Shown in pieces: positions 54,654 to 64,000 of a stretch of DNA of 64,000 nucleotides. A model generated the notes under the pieces. The model was not told where the DNA came from. It saw only the letters and a list, made by a program, of their open reading frames with translations, and did not search any database. Source of the stretch: Rhizophagus clarus (Eukaryota > Glomeromycota > Glomeromycetes > Glomerales > Glomeraceae). A program made the translations under genes and the position numbers. Numbering within the stretch: the stretch's first letter is position 1; the number at the start of each line of letters is the position of its first letter. The stretch covers positions 80,525-144,524 of the forward strand of contig BLAL01000211.1 in NCBI GenBank assembly GCA_015698045.1, written 5' to 3'.

Positions 54654-55684
54654 ATGATTAATATGGTGTCAATTTCGAAAGAAAAAATATATTTTTTTTG
54701 ATATACTTTGATGTATTTTCCATATGATTTTAGATATTGAGAATTTGGTAAGAGAAGAGTTTTTTTAATTATTACTTTAACGAAATGTACTAACACTTGT
54801 TCTTTTTTTTAGACAGGTTCAAAGCATGGGATTTCAACTGGAGCTCAGGGGTGTAGATTTCGGTGGGTATTTTATAACATTTTTTTTTTAAATCTTTTTT
54901 TTTTAATGTACTATTACTAACAGTTCGTTTCTTTGGAATTTTTCTATTTTGTAAATTATACTAGTAGTTTATGTATTATTATTTAGCCGTATAATAAAAT
55001 AATTTATTGGCATTTTAAAATATATTAATCATGTTCTGTCAATCTTTACAAAATTGTGAAAATTATCATAAAATAGTTTTAAATACATTGTCAGGATGAC
55101 ATATTTTATGATGTTCTGGTAAGCATCGGAAATGGGTTCTAATGTGGTTTTCAAAATGATTTTTTATTATGTAAAATGTCTTTACAACCATATTAAAATT
55201 TGAATTTTAAGTACATTTATGATATCATAAAAGTATCATACGATATCTTGAAAAAATTGCCTTGTCCAGTAAAAGTAGTCTCATTTTATTTACGAATGTA
55301 TATTTTAATATACAGTATTTGAAATGTATTAGAGACATTATTCTATTCAATACATTTACTAAATTTTATCGACATGGTTAATAAATTTTTAAAATCAGAA
55401 CGACTTTAATAATAATTCGTGATGATTTATCGGTAAATTGATCCATGATCGGTAGACGATTATTTGCATGATATGTTTACTATTCGGACACAATTCAATA
55501 CATTTCAGCAAAGAATAAATTATATATATATTAAGCAAAATTATTGATATGAACTTTATTTATGATTAAAAGTGTTAATAATAAAAGTATTAATAATGTA
55601 AATGTTAAGTATAATTACTAAATTATAGCTCTTCTATGCTAAATATTTACTATAAACTATTGATCGAATAAAAAAATCAAAGCG
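54654..55684. other. Intergenic DNA
   Basis: About 1 kb of AT-rich DNA. A T run with TTTTTTTTAGACAGGTTC near 54800 looks like a 3' splice site, but no coding exon follows. Nothing further is supported. Confidence 0.4.
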
Positions 55685-55846
55685 CTATAACATTATAAGA
55701 CCATCAAGTTTCCACGAATATTTATTTTCTATCCCTTTTGTTCTTAGAGTATTAAAAATCTTCCAGAACCTTAAAGTATTATCGTCACCACCAGCTCCAG
55801 CTACAATGTCCTCTCCATTTGGAGAAATATAAAAATAAAGGACGTG
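55685..55846 (-). pseudogene. CDC20/CDH1-type WD40 C-terminal fragment
   Basis: The minus strand encodes HVLYFYISPNGEDIVAGAGG, then DDTLRFWKIFNTLRTKG and a stop at 55685-55687. The pattern VLYL-x-SP-x-G-x-x-(I/V)-x-x-(G/A)AGDETLRFW is diagnostic of the last WD40 blade of CDC20/FZR1 (CDH1) activators of the anaphase-promoting complex. No earlier blades were found upstream (55847-56000), where the next gene ends. There is an extra Gly/Asp in GAGGDDTLRFW compared with the family. A gene fragment left by duplication or transposon capture is the simplest reading; a last exon of a gene with distant exons is less likely because the next gene fills the upstream side. Confidence 0.7.
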
Positions 55847-55938
55847 ATAAAAATGTAAAATGATACATAATAAAAATATATTATATAAAATTTATAATAA
55901 CGCTTCTCACTAGCCTCCTTAATTTTCAATCTTCTTAG

Positions 55939-57772
55939 TTACTTTTTTTTATGCTTTCTTTGCTCTCTTTTATCATTATCATTCTTTTCATCATCATCTT
56001 CGGGAAATGACCTTGCAGCACTTATGTAATAATGAGACAGCTCCATTGATCTTGTAACATCTATTTTATCAGTACAAGCAAAGTCCAAATTTATTGTGTA
56101 TAAATCTGTATTTGCCATAAAAAAGTTGCGACGAGCTGTCTTGTCATCATCCACCTCCTCACTTAAACATCTAATCCCGTAAATAATAACATTTTGGAGC
56201 GCTCTTTCCATTTCTTCTGATAGTTCATTTGAAACACATGTCAACCACTGACGAAATATAGTTGAAACTGAAACTTTAGATTTTAACTGGGAAATATTAT
56301 CATTAGTGCAACTATTCTGATATGCGAAACCTATATTCGACCATAATTCGCTCCTCCATCCATCAAAAACTTTTTGAAAACGTTTGCCCATAAAACTAAT
56401 TTTTTGTTTGTTTTCTTTCTTCTTAGAAAAATGCGGAAATAATTTACTAATTATATCTTCTATCATTGAATTTCTAGAAGAATGATCAAGGTGTCGAGTA
56501 CGAAGGAATAGTGCTCTTAATTCAACGTAAATGATATCTAAGATCCATTTTGGGAGAGAACTATAATTATTTTCTAATATTTCACTCATCTGTTTTTGAC
56601 TATATTCGCGACTGGTTTTAGGTTCCGTATATTTATCTGGAACATTCGCGTTGGGTCTTGGGGAAGGACTTCTGGGGTAGTGACATTCTCTAGTAAAATA
56701 TTGAGACGGCAACTCCAAATTGTTATTTATGAGTTGTCGTTCAAAATTATCCCTATAATAAAAATAAATGGGCTCAGAACATATGAATTATAAATATTAC
56801 AGATTTACTATATATATTTACATTGGAGTGCGGCTCTTCAAAGGCGGAGAACGCAGCGGGGAATGTGGTGACGTCGCCGGAGAGGATTCCAGTGATGTTA
56901 TTGTTGATATGGGACTTTGACTTTTCCTGTATTTCTCAGTCATAAAATTGATATAATCGGGTAAAATTAGGCCAAATTCATCCGCTATTTTCTTCTTAGT
57001 TTTATAGGGATCCGGAGATATATTTATTATTTCCTCAATTCTCAAGAACTCCTCTTTTAGCATTTTGTCTACAATTATTAAATATCAAGGTAAGTGAACT
57101 ATTCATATCACAAAAAGAAAGAATAATGAATTTCAATTATAGGTCACCTATTTTTTCTTCATCATCAATTTGTTGAGGAGGTTGAGGTGGTAATTGAGGT
57201 AAGTATTGTTGAGGTTGTTGAGAAGGTGATTGCGACCATTGGTATTCATGATGTGGCCATTGACGTTGCTGATTTTGTTGAGGTTGTTGAGGTTGTTGAG
57301 GCCATTGAGGTAGAGGTGGTTGCGGCCATTGAGGTTGAGATTGTTGAGGTTGTTGAGGCCATTGAGATTGAGGTGGTTGCGGCCATTGAAATTGAGATTG
57401 TTGAGGTTGTTGAGGCCATTGAGATTGAGGTGGTTGCGACCATTGAAATTAATGAGATTGAGATTGTTGAGGTTGTTGAGGCCATTGAGATTGAGGTGGT
57501 TGCGGCCATTGAAATTGAAATTGTTGAGGTTGTCACGGCCACTGAAGTAGAGTTTGGGGTTGAGATTGTTGCGGTTGTTGAGATTGAGGTTGTTGCGGTT
57601 GATGAGATTGAGGTTGTTGCGGTTGTTGAGATTGGGATTGTTGCAGCTGTTGAGGTTGTTGCGGCCATTGAGACTGAGGTTGTTGATATTGCGGTTGTGA
57701 TGGCTGCCAATGTTTAATAAGAGAACCTTTTTTACGAATTCCTTGTTCTTTATCAAGATCTTGAGAAGACAT
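55939..57772 (-). CDS. Gln/Pro/Trp-repeat protein, lineage-specific, with two in-frame stops
   Basis: Three exons on the minus strand (57148-57772, 56822-57068, 55939-56752) join in perfect phase: 561 codons plus stop, counting two internal stops. The N-terminus is MSSQDLDKEQGIRKKGSLIK, followed by about 160 codons of QPQQSQWPQ-type repeats, then DDEEKI-DKMLKEEFLRIEE, a Ser/Pro-rich linker (SSPATSPHSPLRSPPL), a helical domain (LPKWILDIIYVELRALFLRT) and a basic tail (KREQRKHKKK). TGA and TAA (about 57530 and 57450) interrupt the repeat. Either the repeat is damaged and the gene dead, or the repeat length varies and this allele is broken; downstream exons show no decay. The LRALFLRTRHL segment resembles KCLFLRTRNL of the gene at 61872-63427. 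Function unknown. Confidence 0.6.
57190..57712 (-). repeat. Coding minisatellite for QPQQPQQSQ(P/F)QWP
   Basis: Imperfect tandem repeat with units of about 51-57 bp on the minus strand (CCTCAACAACCTCAACAATC, CAATGGCCGCAACCACCTCA). It is open in several frames because of its composition, creating artificial Asn/Leu/Arg-rich and Thr/Ser-rich frames on the same strand and Glu/Val-rich frames on the other. Only the Gln/Pro/Trp frame connects to splice-consistent exons. Confidence 0.85.
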
Positions 57773-58340
57773 TTTAATGATATCTCAATATAAAAAAAAA
57801 AGAAATAATTGAATAAAAAAAAAAAAAATATTTTTTTTATCCTCTTTTTTTTTGCGTTGATCTTACCACATCATGATCGAAAAAAATTAATCTTTTTCTT
57901 GCATCGTAATTATATCTATGATTAATATGGTTAATTACGAAAAGAAAAAAAATTCTTTTTGCCATTGATCTTATTACATCATATGATACAGATTTTTTTA
58001 AGGAAAAAAAATATGATTAATATAATGATGGATATTGTGATTAAATCATGGCCAAGTAAAATTAATATTTTTCTCACATTGTTACGATTAATTTCGAAAA
58101 TAAGTTTCTTTTTTACCATTGATCTCAATAGATTTTCTAAGGAAAAAAATTTGATTAATATAATGACGGACATTGTGATTATCGAGTAAAAATTAATCTT
58201 TTTTCAATTTTTTTCTTTTTTTTAAAAATTCTATATCGTGGTTATACCTATTACCAAAAAAAACTTTTTCTGCAAAAAAAGTTGTTTGCATTGATATTAT
58301 AACACTACGAGTTATCTTTTCCTTGAACCTTCTCAAACAT
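57773..58340. promoter_or_regulatory. Repeated upstream region of the Q/P/W-repeat gene
   Basis: GCGTTGATCTTACCACATCA (57853) recurs in weaker form as GCCATTGATCTTATTACATC (57960), ACCATTGATCTCAATAG (58118) and GCATTGATATTATAACAC (58288), each followed by TATGATTAATAT(A/G) or TTGATTAATATAATG. A fifth copy precedes the truncated duplicate (54630). Repetition upstream of two related starts suggests a duplicated promoter; no factor is implied. Confidence 0.45.
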
Positions 58341-59899
58341 CTTAAGTCGTATAATTAATAATTAACCTCTCCTATAAACAGAGAGCAACTTACTTTAATA
58401 TAAACACGAATACAAAATATGTTAGTAATGAGAACGAAAAATAAATTCTTTAGGAAAAAGAGATTATTTAAAGCACTGAACTGAAAGGAATGATTCCTAG
58501 GATAGCGAGTGATTTGAACTAAGCCAAAGTTAGAAACAAGATAGTTTCGGTATCTTCAGGCGGTATGGATGAAGACAATTCACGTATTAGCCCTTGTTCT
58601 ACAATTGATTTTTATTAAACTCGCTCTACATTGATTATTTCAGTTCTGTCTCAACCGATCTCCGGGGAAGAAGCAAAGTAGAAATCAAAGAATGGGAATC
58701 ATGTATGGAAAAGGAACATCTTAAAAAGAAAGAGGCAACGGTTCTGCGAGTTAGAAATATCTGAGTAGATGATTCATGCTGAAGCTTCTCTTCTCTCATT
58801 TCATCACTGATGCTTTTTCTTATGCGCCTTATCCAAGAAAGCATCCATTTCCCTTTCCTTCGATGACTTGGTATTCTTGAACTGGTCTTATGCGCATATA
58901 CTGTATAAAACTTCTGGTCAAATGATCGTAGCATTGCTTTAAATTCCTAATTAGCTAATTACACATGTGCATATTGCATATTTTACCAAATTCTGTAGAC
59001 CAATAAAAATCACAGTTTTGCACTGAGATTATCATTTAATCTCATTTGGATAAATTGTTTGTACTTGGCGTGAAGAACAGGTTATACTGTACTAATTAAA
59101 CTGGCTGGTACTTACAAAAAAGAGATCTTTTTTTCTGTTTTTTTTCTAATTATTATGCTTTTTTATTTCTATCTAAGGCTGTGTTTTATTGTGCCATTGA
59201 TTTACTTATTATATGGCTATATTTATTTCACCATCAATCATCGCTTTGTGTAAAGCTATAGTTTGTGGTTGTGCAAATTTCCCACTGGCGCTTTCCCGGG
59301 TGTTTAATAGAATAATTGGTCGGCAAGTCATGTATAATGTATATTGATATAAAAGAATTTATTTTTAGTTGTCTTTCCGGCGCAGATTACTAATGTATAT
59401 TAATTTAATTGATGGTGTGTGACTAAACAAATATTGACGACAACTTTTCAAATAAAAAGGTATCCGTAATTAGACAACTAAACAGGAACATCTCAGTGCT
59501 AGGATAAGCCTTGTTTAGAATAAGCCCAGCAATTCCGTACTGAGATTTTCGAATGATGTTTCCCATTTAGGATAGGCCCAACACTTCGCTAGTTGTATAT
59601 AAATACCCCTAATTTTTCAAGAAAAATAAAGTTTTATAACGATTTCCCTTAATAACTTATTTTCACGTTCCTATTTTTTTTTTTAAAAAAAAAGAAATAA
59701 AAATTTTAGAAAAAATCTTATTCCCACGTTCTTTTTTTTTTAAATAAATATGATTAAAAAAAAAAAAATTTCTCCTCCTACCCGAAAGAACTTCGTTTTA
59801 TCAAAAAAAAAAAAAAGAATTTTCTTCTCCTACCTTTAAGTTTTATCAAAAAAAAAGTTCATACTCTTCCTTTTTAAAATAACGTGTCTTAATTTTAAT
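58341..59899. other. Intergenic DNA with possible coding remnant
   Basis: About 1.5 kb. At 58632-58740 an acceptor-like TTGATTATTTCAG is followed on the plus strand by STDLRGRSKVEIKEWESCME and KEHLKKKEATVLRVRNI-stop, which may be the last exon of a dead gene, but nothing upstream confirms it. A competing minus-strand frame at 58635-58934 is no better supported. Near 59598 TATATAAATA could be a TATA box for the gene starting at 59900; the leader contains several A and T runs. Confidence 0.35.
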
Positions 59900-60749
59900 A
59901 TGCCCGATAACATTGATAACACTACTATTATCGACAATAATAATGAAGTTAGCGATGATTTTTATATAATTGATAACCCGAACGTGATTAAAGATATATT
60001 AAGTATATCTGTTAATCATTCTATAACAATAAAGAATAATTCTAGTACAATTCAAATGTTAATTACAATACTCCAAGGTAAGTTAACACTATGTTTTTTT
60101 GGGTGCATTGATGCTGTATATGGCTCTATCAGGTTACTGATACTGTATGTTTTGATACTGACTAACAATATAAGAACGACTTACTTCTGCTTCATCTACT
60201 ATCTCTCCTCCTATTGTCTCTACTTCTCCTCTTAATGTCTCTGCTATTGCCTCTCCTTCTCCTCCGGTCTCAATATACGGATCCTTGTCAGATTCAATTT
60301 CATCTTTAAGCTCTTCGCTACCCTTAGACTCTTCAGTAACCTCATCATCAATAACTCCCTTAACGACTTTAATTTCATCGATCTCACCAATTTCCTCGAT
60401 CTTCCCAATTTCCTCGAACCCGCCAATTTCTTCGAACCCGGCTTCCGGTTCAAATTTAAATTTTATATGCACGTCGGAGGGGGTCGCTTTATCTAGCAGG
60501 ACAAATTGGATTGCGCCTATCGGCTCATATAAAGATCCGTGTTACTTATGTGAATATTACGGGCATGGTTTTAATACCTGCCCGAATATTCAGCAAAATT
60601 ACCGGGGAAGATGCTGCAGGTGTTGGGTCAGTCCGCACGAGTCAAAAGATTGCCATTTACGAAAAGGTGAAAAGGTACCTATTCCATTTAAAAAGAATTT
60701 TTTAAAGCCGGCCGATTTAATCAAATTTTTTGGAAGAATTGAGGAATAG
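59900..60749 (+). CDS. Double CCHC zinc-knuckle protein
   Basis: Exons 59900-60077 and 60175-60749 join in phase (GTAAGT...ATATAAG) to 250 codons plus stop. The N-terminus is acidic and Asn-rich (MPDNIDNTTIIDNNNEV). A long Ser/Pro/Thr/Ile linker (SPISSIFPISSNPPISSN) follows. Two zinc knuckles close the protein: CYLCEYYGHGFNTC and CCRCWVSPHESKDC, both C-x2-C-x4-H-x4-C, then a basic tail (RKGEKVPIPFKKNFLKP). Such knuckles bind single-stranded nucleic acid, as in retroviral-type Gag proteins and RNA-processing factors. A Gag-derived origin is possible, but no protease or polymerase is adjacent. Frame intact. Confidence 0.75.
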
Positions 60750-60770
60750 GTTTTTTTTTTAATTCATTTC

Positions 60771-60925
60771 TGGTCGCCTTGGTGGCGAATTTTTTATTCT
60801 ATGTAGTTTGTTTGGTCCGCCTGGTGGCGGGTTTTTTTCCTGGTTCGTCTGGTGACGAGTTTTTTTTCTGGTTCGCCTTGTGGCGTAAAGGTTTCTGGTT
60901 CGCCTGGTGGCGTGTTCTTTTTTTG
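60771..60925 (+). repeat. Five tandem hairpins with T tails downstream of the zinc-knuckle gene
   Basis: A ~30-bp unit GGTTCGCC-TGGT-GGCGxGTTTTTTT is repeated five times, with stems at about 60776, 60818, 60846, 60874 and 60901. Each stem is CGCC/GGCG (or CCGCC/GGCGG) with a TGGT- or TTGT-type loop. In unit three both arms change together (CGTC...GACG at 60846-60857), preserving pairing. Four units are followed at once by a T run. They begin 22 bp after the stop codon, so they would lie in the 3' UTR. Confidence 0.8.
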
Positions 60926-61249
60926 TTTTGATATTTTTTTATAATAATAATAAATAATAATGCATTTTATCAATCACACTGGCACTAAATAAAATTTATT
61001 AAGACATTTTTTGAATATTATCTTGAATGCCAAATTGATATGATGATAATGTTAAATTCATATTGCAGAAAATATAAAAAAAAATTGTTCAATATGGAAG
61101 TCAGTAATTTGATGGCTGTTTAAAAATCTAAGGTTTCTGTTAAGATTGTTTGTTTCTTTACTATAAAAATGCTGATCAATAACTTTTAGTTCAGTAAAAT
61201 TATTAATTTGTATAATAAATTCCTTTTATTCAGCAATAAATTTTGAAGT
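60926..61249. other. AT-rich spacer
   Basis: No coding potential seen. It probably contains the 3' flank of the IS630-like relic that ends at 61250. Confidence 0.35.
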
Positions 61250-61597
61250 TCAAATAATTTTGACATTTAATTTTAATTTATAAATATCCAGATGTTCAAA
61301 GCACGCCTTAGCAAAATTTTTGCCAATTGTCATACAACTGAAATTTAACGCGTCTACTGGATTTTCTACAGATTCTACCCAATCACGATGTTGTCGTAAA
61401 AAATTTTTAATATAAAAAAATGCTTGCTCGATCTGTAAGCAATAAATTTTTAAATAATGGAAGATTAAATTCTTACGGGATTATAATCGGGAGAATAAGA
61501 TGGCAAAAACTCAAGTCGTATTCCTTTCTCCTCACAAATATTCCGCAAACGCTGACTTTTATGTATAGATACATTATCTAAGATTAAAACGCTATAC
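61250..61597 (-). pseudogene. IS630-like (DDE_3) transposase C-terminal relic
   Basis: The minus strand reads VLILDNVSIHKSQRLRNICE, then IRLEFLPSYSPDYNP, an intron with GTAAGA...TTACAG borders, and IEQAFFYIKNFLRQHRDWVE, ending in a stop at 61250-61252. The Asp (LDN) and Glu (NPIE) of the DDE core are present, but the first Asp and the whole N-terminal half are missing upstream. It is related to, but not a close copy of, the IS630-like pseudogene at 10780-13405. The intron splits the codons of NP and IE at the catalytic Glu. Confidence 0.8.
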
Positions 61598-61871
61598 TAG
61601 TTATTTAACTAAATAAAATATTAAATAAAAATATTTATTATAGTCTATGTGGTTTATATTTCGCTTCGAAAAATGGTAAACAAGTTGGGAAGAAAAAGAG
61701 ATGGTTAACGCGGCACAATAAAAATCAATAAAATCTACGTACAACGCGAAATCAGGTCACATGAATTATTAGCAGAGTGGTGGCGCTATGATATATTGTA
61801 ATCTTTATTATCATAAAGGAATAAAAAACATATCAATGTTATCACGGTCTTTTATGTGATATGTACTGTAT
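61598..61871. other. Spacer
   Basis: Contains ATTTATTATAG-like sequence upstream of the transposase relic and AT-rich DNA; no feature supported. Confidence 0.3.
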
Positions 61872-63427
61872 TTATGAAAAAAGATGGAGTTTTAAAGAGC
61901 TAGCAATATTTCTTCTGCTACGGGAAGGAATTTCTAGATCTTCTGTAATAACATCTAACTCCTTAACCTTTTCTTTGATATTTGCGCTTTCAGTTTCAAC
62001 CCAGACTATTTTGAAGCATTTTCTGGAGAATTCTATTAATTTATCTAGTGAAGTTTCCGATAATTTTGTAAAATCGATGGCTGAAACGTATCGGCTTAAG
62101 ATTCTCTTTAAAACCACCTCACGTAATATGAAATTGTTTACTTCCTCGTCGGTAGGATCTGAACTTTCCGTATATCCACTTTAATAGAAAAAAAATTTAA
62201 ATCATTAAATCATTGTAATAAAACAACAACATAACGATATGAACGTATCGATCACCTTTCTACAATTTGTCGAAATTCTTTTACTAATGTTGAAAGTACA
62301 TTTTTCAATTGATATCGATAGTCAGAAAATGATTTATGATATCGTTCGTTAATTAACTTCGCCACGCTTTGATAAGCATCATGCCCAAAAATTTTTTGTG
62401 TTATTTTATCAAACGCATGATCGGGCAGATTTCTAGTTCGCAAAAAAAGGCATTTCATTTCTTCGTCAATAAGACGATAATTATCCTAAACAGTAATAAT
62501 ATCAATAATACATAATACATCAGTAATTCTGTGTAATAACGATTGTTCTTAATTGGTAAGAATGTAACAACCAAAATAAGAAATGGATTTTACGTTGTCA
62601 GATGGTGACGAAGTCGAGGTGGTTAGTGGCAAATTTGTTGATGTCTGCTTCGTCGAGGCATCAAGCATTTTGTTTGCCAGATGTAGTACACTTGGATGTA
62701 AGACCAACCAATTGCAAATTTGCAATTGATTGGTCATTGCGCCAAATTGAACCGGAATTTCTTCTTCACTCTCTAGAAGTAATATTAAATGAGAATAAAA
62801 TTATATTCATTAATTATGTTCAGATTTTATGTTTTTACCGCTTTCATCATTTTCATTTTCTTCTTGTTCTTTATCTTTCTCTCTCCTATCCCTCTCTCTT
62901 CTCTCTTTCTCTCTTCTCTCTTTCTCTCTTCTTTCTTTCTCTCTTCTCTCTTTATCTCTCCTCTCCATCTCTTTCTTCTCATTTTCTCTTCTTTCTTTTC
63001 AATATTTCTTTCTTCTTGCTCTGGAAGCATATCTTCATTATAACGAAGTAAATTTAGTTTTAAATAAATTCGCAGAAATATCATTTCAATGAATAATAAA
63101 ACAATTATTATAACGTATTTACCCAAAATAATTCTTTCAATATCATCATCTTGTCTATTATTACCTTCTCCAATATCTACATCTTGTCCATGTAAATTAT
63201 CTTGTTCATGTTCACTTCCTTCCTCTCTCCTTTCATCTCTTTCCTTATTATAATCACGTGAAGAGTTGGCAACAATATGTACGAATAGTTTTTGTAGTCT
63301 TTGCAGCTTTTGTTGCCTTGTCTTTTAGGTATCATTATAATAGTATTAGGCGCAATTTACTATATAAATTTTAAATCAAAAATATAATATTATTACCTTT
63401 TTCTGTTACTCCTCTGCGTTTAGTCAT
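61872..63427 (-). CDS. Lineage-specific spliced gene, possibly frame-broken in a GA microsatellite
   Basis: Minus-strand exons: about 63410-63427 (MTKRRG), 63123-63321, 62839-63020, 62594-62772, 62256-62485 and 61872-62178. All introns have GT-AG borders. Peptides: RQQKLQRLQKLFVHIVANSS, DDDIERIIL, an Arg/Glu/Lys-only stretch encoded by the GA tract, EEEIPVQFGAMTNQLQICNW, KCLFLRTRNLPDHAFDKITQ, SDPTDEEVNNFILREVVLKR, and SRSRRNIASSLKLHLFS at the end. Phases agree at every junction except across exon 62839-63020, which is 182 nt; one more base would restore continuity. This suggests a length change in the (AGAG)n tract. The LFLRTRNL segment resembles that in the gene at 55939-57772, so the two may belong to one family. 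Function unknown. Confidence 0.6.
62870..63000. repeat. CT/GA-rich microsatellite inside an exon
   Basis: TCTCTCTTCTCTCTTTCTCT-type repeats, about 130 bases, coding for KREERK/ERREK on the minus strand. Slippage here is the likely cause of the one-base frame mismatch in the surrounding gene. Confidence 0.85.
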
Positions 63428-63464
63428 GATAAACAAACAAGATGGTACTTATCGGTATTGTGCT

Positions 63465-63527
63465 AGTAGCACGTAAAGAAATAGGTGATTCGTCACGTAA
63501 AGAAATAGGTGATTCCTGACGAACACG
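63465..63527. repeat. 25-bp tandem duplication
   Basis: CACGTAAAGAAATAGGTGAT is present twice in succession (from 63471 and 63496), just upstream of the minus-strand gene start at 63427, within its presumed promoter. Confidence 0.85.
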
Positions 63528-63659
63528 AATATAGCATCATCTTTATTTATTTATAGAGATTTCTCCTAATATTAAGAAAAAATTACATCGTGACCGCAGC
63601 AACATAAAGGAAATTGGGTTAGCATTCTCGAAAAAAACGTTCATGGTTACATTAAATCT

Positions 63660-64000
63660 TGGATAGTTGATCGGGAAGAATTTGTTAATGGTTACATCGA
63701 TTCTTTATGACGAAAATTTTGGGAAAATTGTGACGTCTTAACGGTTACATGTAAAGAAATTATATATGAGTATCGTAACTGTAGGACATAAACGGAAATT
63801 TGACCACAAAAATTTTCAAATATTGGAATAAATTGATCGGGAAAATCCTTAATGGGTATATTAGCTCTTTGTCCACAGAACATTAAATGGTAATTTCGAG
63901 CAATATTAACGGTTACAAGTAAAGAAACTTTATATGAATATCGTGAATCGCAGACATAAACAGATTTTCGGGATAATTGATCAGGAGAAAAAAATTTGTT
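63660..64000. repeat. ~160-bp tandem repeat running off the right edge
   Basis: TTGATC(G/A)GGA(A/G)AA recurs at about 63667, 63834 and 63977. Between them AACGGTTACA(T/A)GTAAAGAAA and ATAT(G)A(G/A)TATCGT(A/G)A are shared. At least two units are visible and the array continues beyond base 64000. No coding potential. Confidence 0.7.

Noticed and set aside
57187-57756. Long open frames on both strands in the Gln/Pro/Trp repeat (Glu/Val-, Asn/Leu-, Thr/Ser- and Leu/Arg-rich)
   Set aside because: Shadows of a trinucleotide-like minisatellite; only the Gln/Pro/Trp frame connects to splice-consistent exons.
58635-58934. Minus-strand frame of 99 codons
   Set aside because: No recognisable domain or splice partners, and the opposite strand has an equally plausible exon; neither could be decided.
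60771-60925. Bacterial operon terminators, suggesting a bacterial contaminant
   Set aside because: The adjoining genes have GT-AG introns and the local DNA is as AT-rich as the rest, so the window is eukaryotic.
62602-63092. Plus-strand frames of 84-149 codons rich in Ser and Leu
   Set aside because: Antisense to the exons of the minus-strand gene and driven by the CT microsatellite.
1-64000. CRISPR arrays, tRNA and rRNA genes
   Set aside because: Tandem repeats seen (81, 118, 145 and 160 bp units) have no unique spacers, and no cloverleaf or rRNA-like segment was recognised by eye.

Overview
The window looks like nuclear DNA of an arbuscular mycorrhizal fungus of the Rhizophagus / Glomeromycotina type. 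This is inferred from very AT-rich intergenic DNA, genes cut by many 50-80 bp GT-AG introns, SAM- and BTB-domain proteins, lineage-typical gene families, and a heavy load of decayed and nested DNA transposons. No tRNA, rRNA or CRISPR array was seen. Gene models are reconstructed by eye from reading frames and splice signals.

Layout. 0-6 kb: a partial spliced hypothetical gene (-), a small hypothetical gene (-) and an intact mitochondrial-type branched-chain aminotransferase gene (+, 4494-6061). 6-22 kb: a repeat landscape holding a complete but dead Tc1/mariner element with a 159-bp MITE inside its catalytic domain, an IS630-like transposase pseudogene, a Myb/SANT-like pseudogene and a SAM-domain pseudogene. 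Two copies of one ~1.5-kb non-autonomous element with 4-bp target duplications sit in introns of the last-named type of relic, and a ~1-kb hAT-type MITE built of palindromic satellites interrupts a duplicated exon.

22-33.3 kb is a stack of insertions that can be peeled back layer by layer. A minus-strand LINE relic (RT, RNase H, C-terminal Cys motif, poly-A end) is split by a Helitron fragment encoding the end of a Pif1-type helicase. The Helitron is split by a hAT-type MITE (8-bp duplication GGTTGGTT). That MITE is split by a 5.5-kb element (8-bp duplication GTAATTAC) carrying two convergent genes and an 11-copy array of splice-site-bounded 41-nt mini-exons. The larger gene has motifs that remind me of RAG1/Transib-type DDE transposases. 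A 296-bp MITE with the same terminal repeats lies 1.3 kb away in the LINE.

33-50 kb is the conserved genic part: a seven-exon MEI4-like meiotic double-strand-break gene (+), a MATH/BTB gene (-), a fourteen-exon FANCD2 gene (+) with the ubiquitin-acceptor lysine motif, and an alginate-lyase-like secreted or membrane-anchored enzyme (+, single exon). MEI4 and FANCD2 both act in DNA-break biology, but nothing here shows co-regulation.

50-64 kb is again repeat-rich: a foldback element, a ~1.1-kb palindrome, a truncated duplicate of a gene start, a CDC20/CDH1-like C-terminal fragment, a Gln/Pro/Trp-repeat gene with in-frame stops, a double zinc-knuckle gene followed by five tandem terminator-like hairpins, a second IS630-like transposase relic, and a spliced gene whose frame breaks in a GA microsatellite. 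Many premature stops in the relics are single C-to-T or G-to-A changes, consistent with decay of methylated DNA.
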